Shown: piece after piece, positions 5,467-5,929 of the stretch
Numbering within the stretch: the first letter of the stretch is position 1
How the letters are laid out: every line of letters starts with the position of its first letter
Assembly (NCBI GenBank): GCA_005888925.1
Contig: VBCP01000307.1
Location: 429 to 6,357, forward strand
Direction: 5' to 3'
Origin: Betaproteobacteria bacterium
GTDB lineage: Bacteria > Pseudomonadota > Gammaproteobacteria > Burkholderiales > SG8-39
Length of the DNA: 5,929 nucleotides
Translations under genes and position numbers: made by a program
Notes under the pieces: model-generated
Told to the model about the DNA's origin: nothing
The model's input: the letters and a program-made list of their open reading frames with translations, nothing else
Database searches by the model: none

Positions 5467-5715
5467 ATGCGGAATTCCGAAGTTCCCATGATGGCGCTGC
5501 GCCGCGCCGTGCAGCTCTGCGGCGGGCTGGACGCGCTGAGCGACACGCTCAACGTGTCGAGCAAGACGCTCGAGCTGATGCTCGTCGGCGAGGAGCAGGT
5601 GCCGCAGCCGCTCTTCACGCAGGTCGTGGGACTGCTGCTCGAAGCCACGGCGACGCGGCAGGGCAAGCGCACGCCCGACTCGAACGAAGGCGGCAGGAAA
5701 GGTCCCAGGCAGTAA
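5467..5715 (+). CDS. Small helix-turn-helix-like protein
   Basis: An 82-residue protein whose middle (12-58) resembles a Cro/XRE-type helix-turn-helix. RRAVQLCGGLDALSDTLNVS (12-31) would carry helices 1 and 2, with the LSDTLNVS turn, and SKTLELMLVGEEQVP (32-46) the recognition helix and following loop; LFTQVVGLLLE (49-59) is a last helix. Similar short proteins with 'CGG-x-x-AL-x-x-x-L-x-V...GEE-x-VP' are common in Burkholderiales and unnamed. The Cys-Gly-Gly and the hydrophobic spacing support the fold; basic DNA-contact residues are few, so DNA binding is not certain. The tail (64-82) is charged and probably disordered. No Shine-Dalgarno site supports ATG 5467; ATG 5488 or 5491 are equally possible and would drop seven or eight residues without touching the fold. 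The next gene begins three bases after its stop in the same frame, so the two are probably co-transcribed. Confidence 0.7.
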   Translation: MRNSEVPMMALRRAVQLCGGLDALSDTLNVSSKTLELMLVGEEQVPQPLFTQVVGLLLEATATRQGKRTPDSNEGGRKGPRQ

Positions 5716-5718
5716 TCG

Positions 5719-5929
5719 GTGGAGCCGCGAGCCCGGCCGGTGCGCATCGGCTTTCTCGTGCCGCCGGGCAATCCGACGGTGGAGGTGGAGATGATTGCTC
5801 TCGCTCCGCCGCAGGTGTCGGTGCACTTCACGCGCATGGTCGCGCACGGCGCCGCGGGATCGCACCAGGGTCAGGAGGAGCGCAACCGCAGCCAGATCGC
5901 GCACCTCTCCGACAACGTCGCGCTCCTCG
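5719..5929 (+). CDS. Maleate isomerase / Asp-Glu racemase superfamily protein (partial)
   Basis: A plus-strand gene from GTG (5719) to the right edge, 70 residues visible. After a short Arg/Pro leader the protein reads RIGFLVPPGNPTVEVEM (9-25), then VSVHFTRMVAHGAAG and EERNRSQIAHLSDNVALL. This is the N-terminus of the maleate isomerase/arylmalonate decarboxylase branch of the Asp/Glu racemase superfamily, cofactor-free enzymes acting on small dicarboxylates with two cysteines. Asn18 in PGNPTVE fits the conserved carboxylate-binding asparagine of maleate isomerase. The catalytic cysteines lie beyond the window, so the reaction (isomerase, decarboxylase or racemase) cannot be settled. An in-frame TAA (the previous gene's stop) lies just upstream, so GTG 5719 is the earliest start; GTG 5740 is possible. 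A substrate such as a dicarboxylate would suit the Bug receptor to the left. Confidence 0.85.
   Translation, partial: MEPRARPVRIGFLVPPGNPTVEVEMIALAPPQVSVHFTRMVAHGAAGSHQGQEERNRSQIAHLSDNVALL

Overview
The window is high-GC bacterial DNA. Its gene content points to a betaproteobacterium, most likely Burkholderiales or a close relative: a Bug/TctC-type periplasmic receptor, an NMT1/THI5-like solute-binding protein, an amidase, and an Asp/Glu-racemase/maleate-isomerase-like enzyme. The taxonomic assignment is inferred from this content and from composition, not from a marker gene. No rRNA, tRNA, CRISPR array, transposase or integrase was found.

Left part (1-3081). A solute-binding protein gene leaves the window on the minus strand. 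It is divergent from a plus-strand operon-like run: a Bug/TctC receptor with signal peptide (504-1472), a 64-residue GatC/AtzG-like small protein (1476-1670), and an amidase-signature hydrolase with an intact Lys-Ser-Ser triad (1675-3081). The last three genes are 3-4 bases apart. They read as capture of a small organic acid or amide followed by hydrolysis of an amide bond by a two-subunit amidase. The amidase start is odd: the only usable start is TTG, and one extra G in a GGG run would restore an ATGA overlap with the gene before it.

Middle (3082-4405). After a 180-base gap without a convincing gene comes a probable exported alpha/beta hydrolase (3262-4155) with its own good Shine-Dalgarno site. 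Downstream, 4156-4405 holds a 59-codon minus-strand frame that looks coding only in its first half, perhaps a gene remnant.

Right part (4406-5929). A minus-strand gene of uncharacterised type (4406-5161) encodes a protein with a HELVE motif that could bind zinc, and has an almost ideal Shine-Dalgarno site. It is separated by 305 bases, unusually rich in perfect palindromes, from a plus-strand pair. The pair is a small helix-turn-helix-like protein (5467-5715) and, three bases later, the start of a maleate isomerase/Asp-Glu racemase-like enzyme that leaves the window at 5929.

The least described pieces are the HELVE protein with its palindrome-rich control region, and the small HTH-like protein coupled to the isomerase. 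No clear new defence or mobile system is visible.
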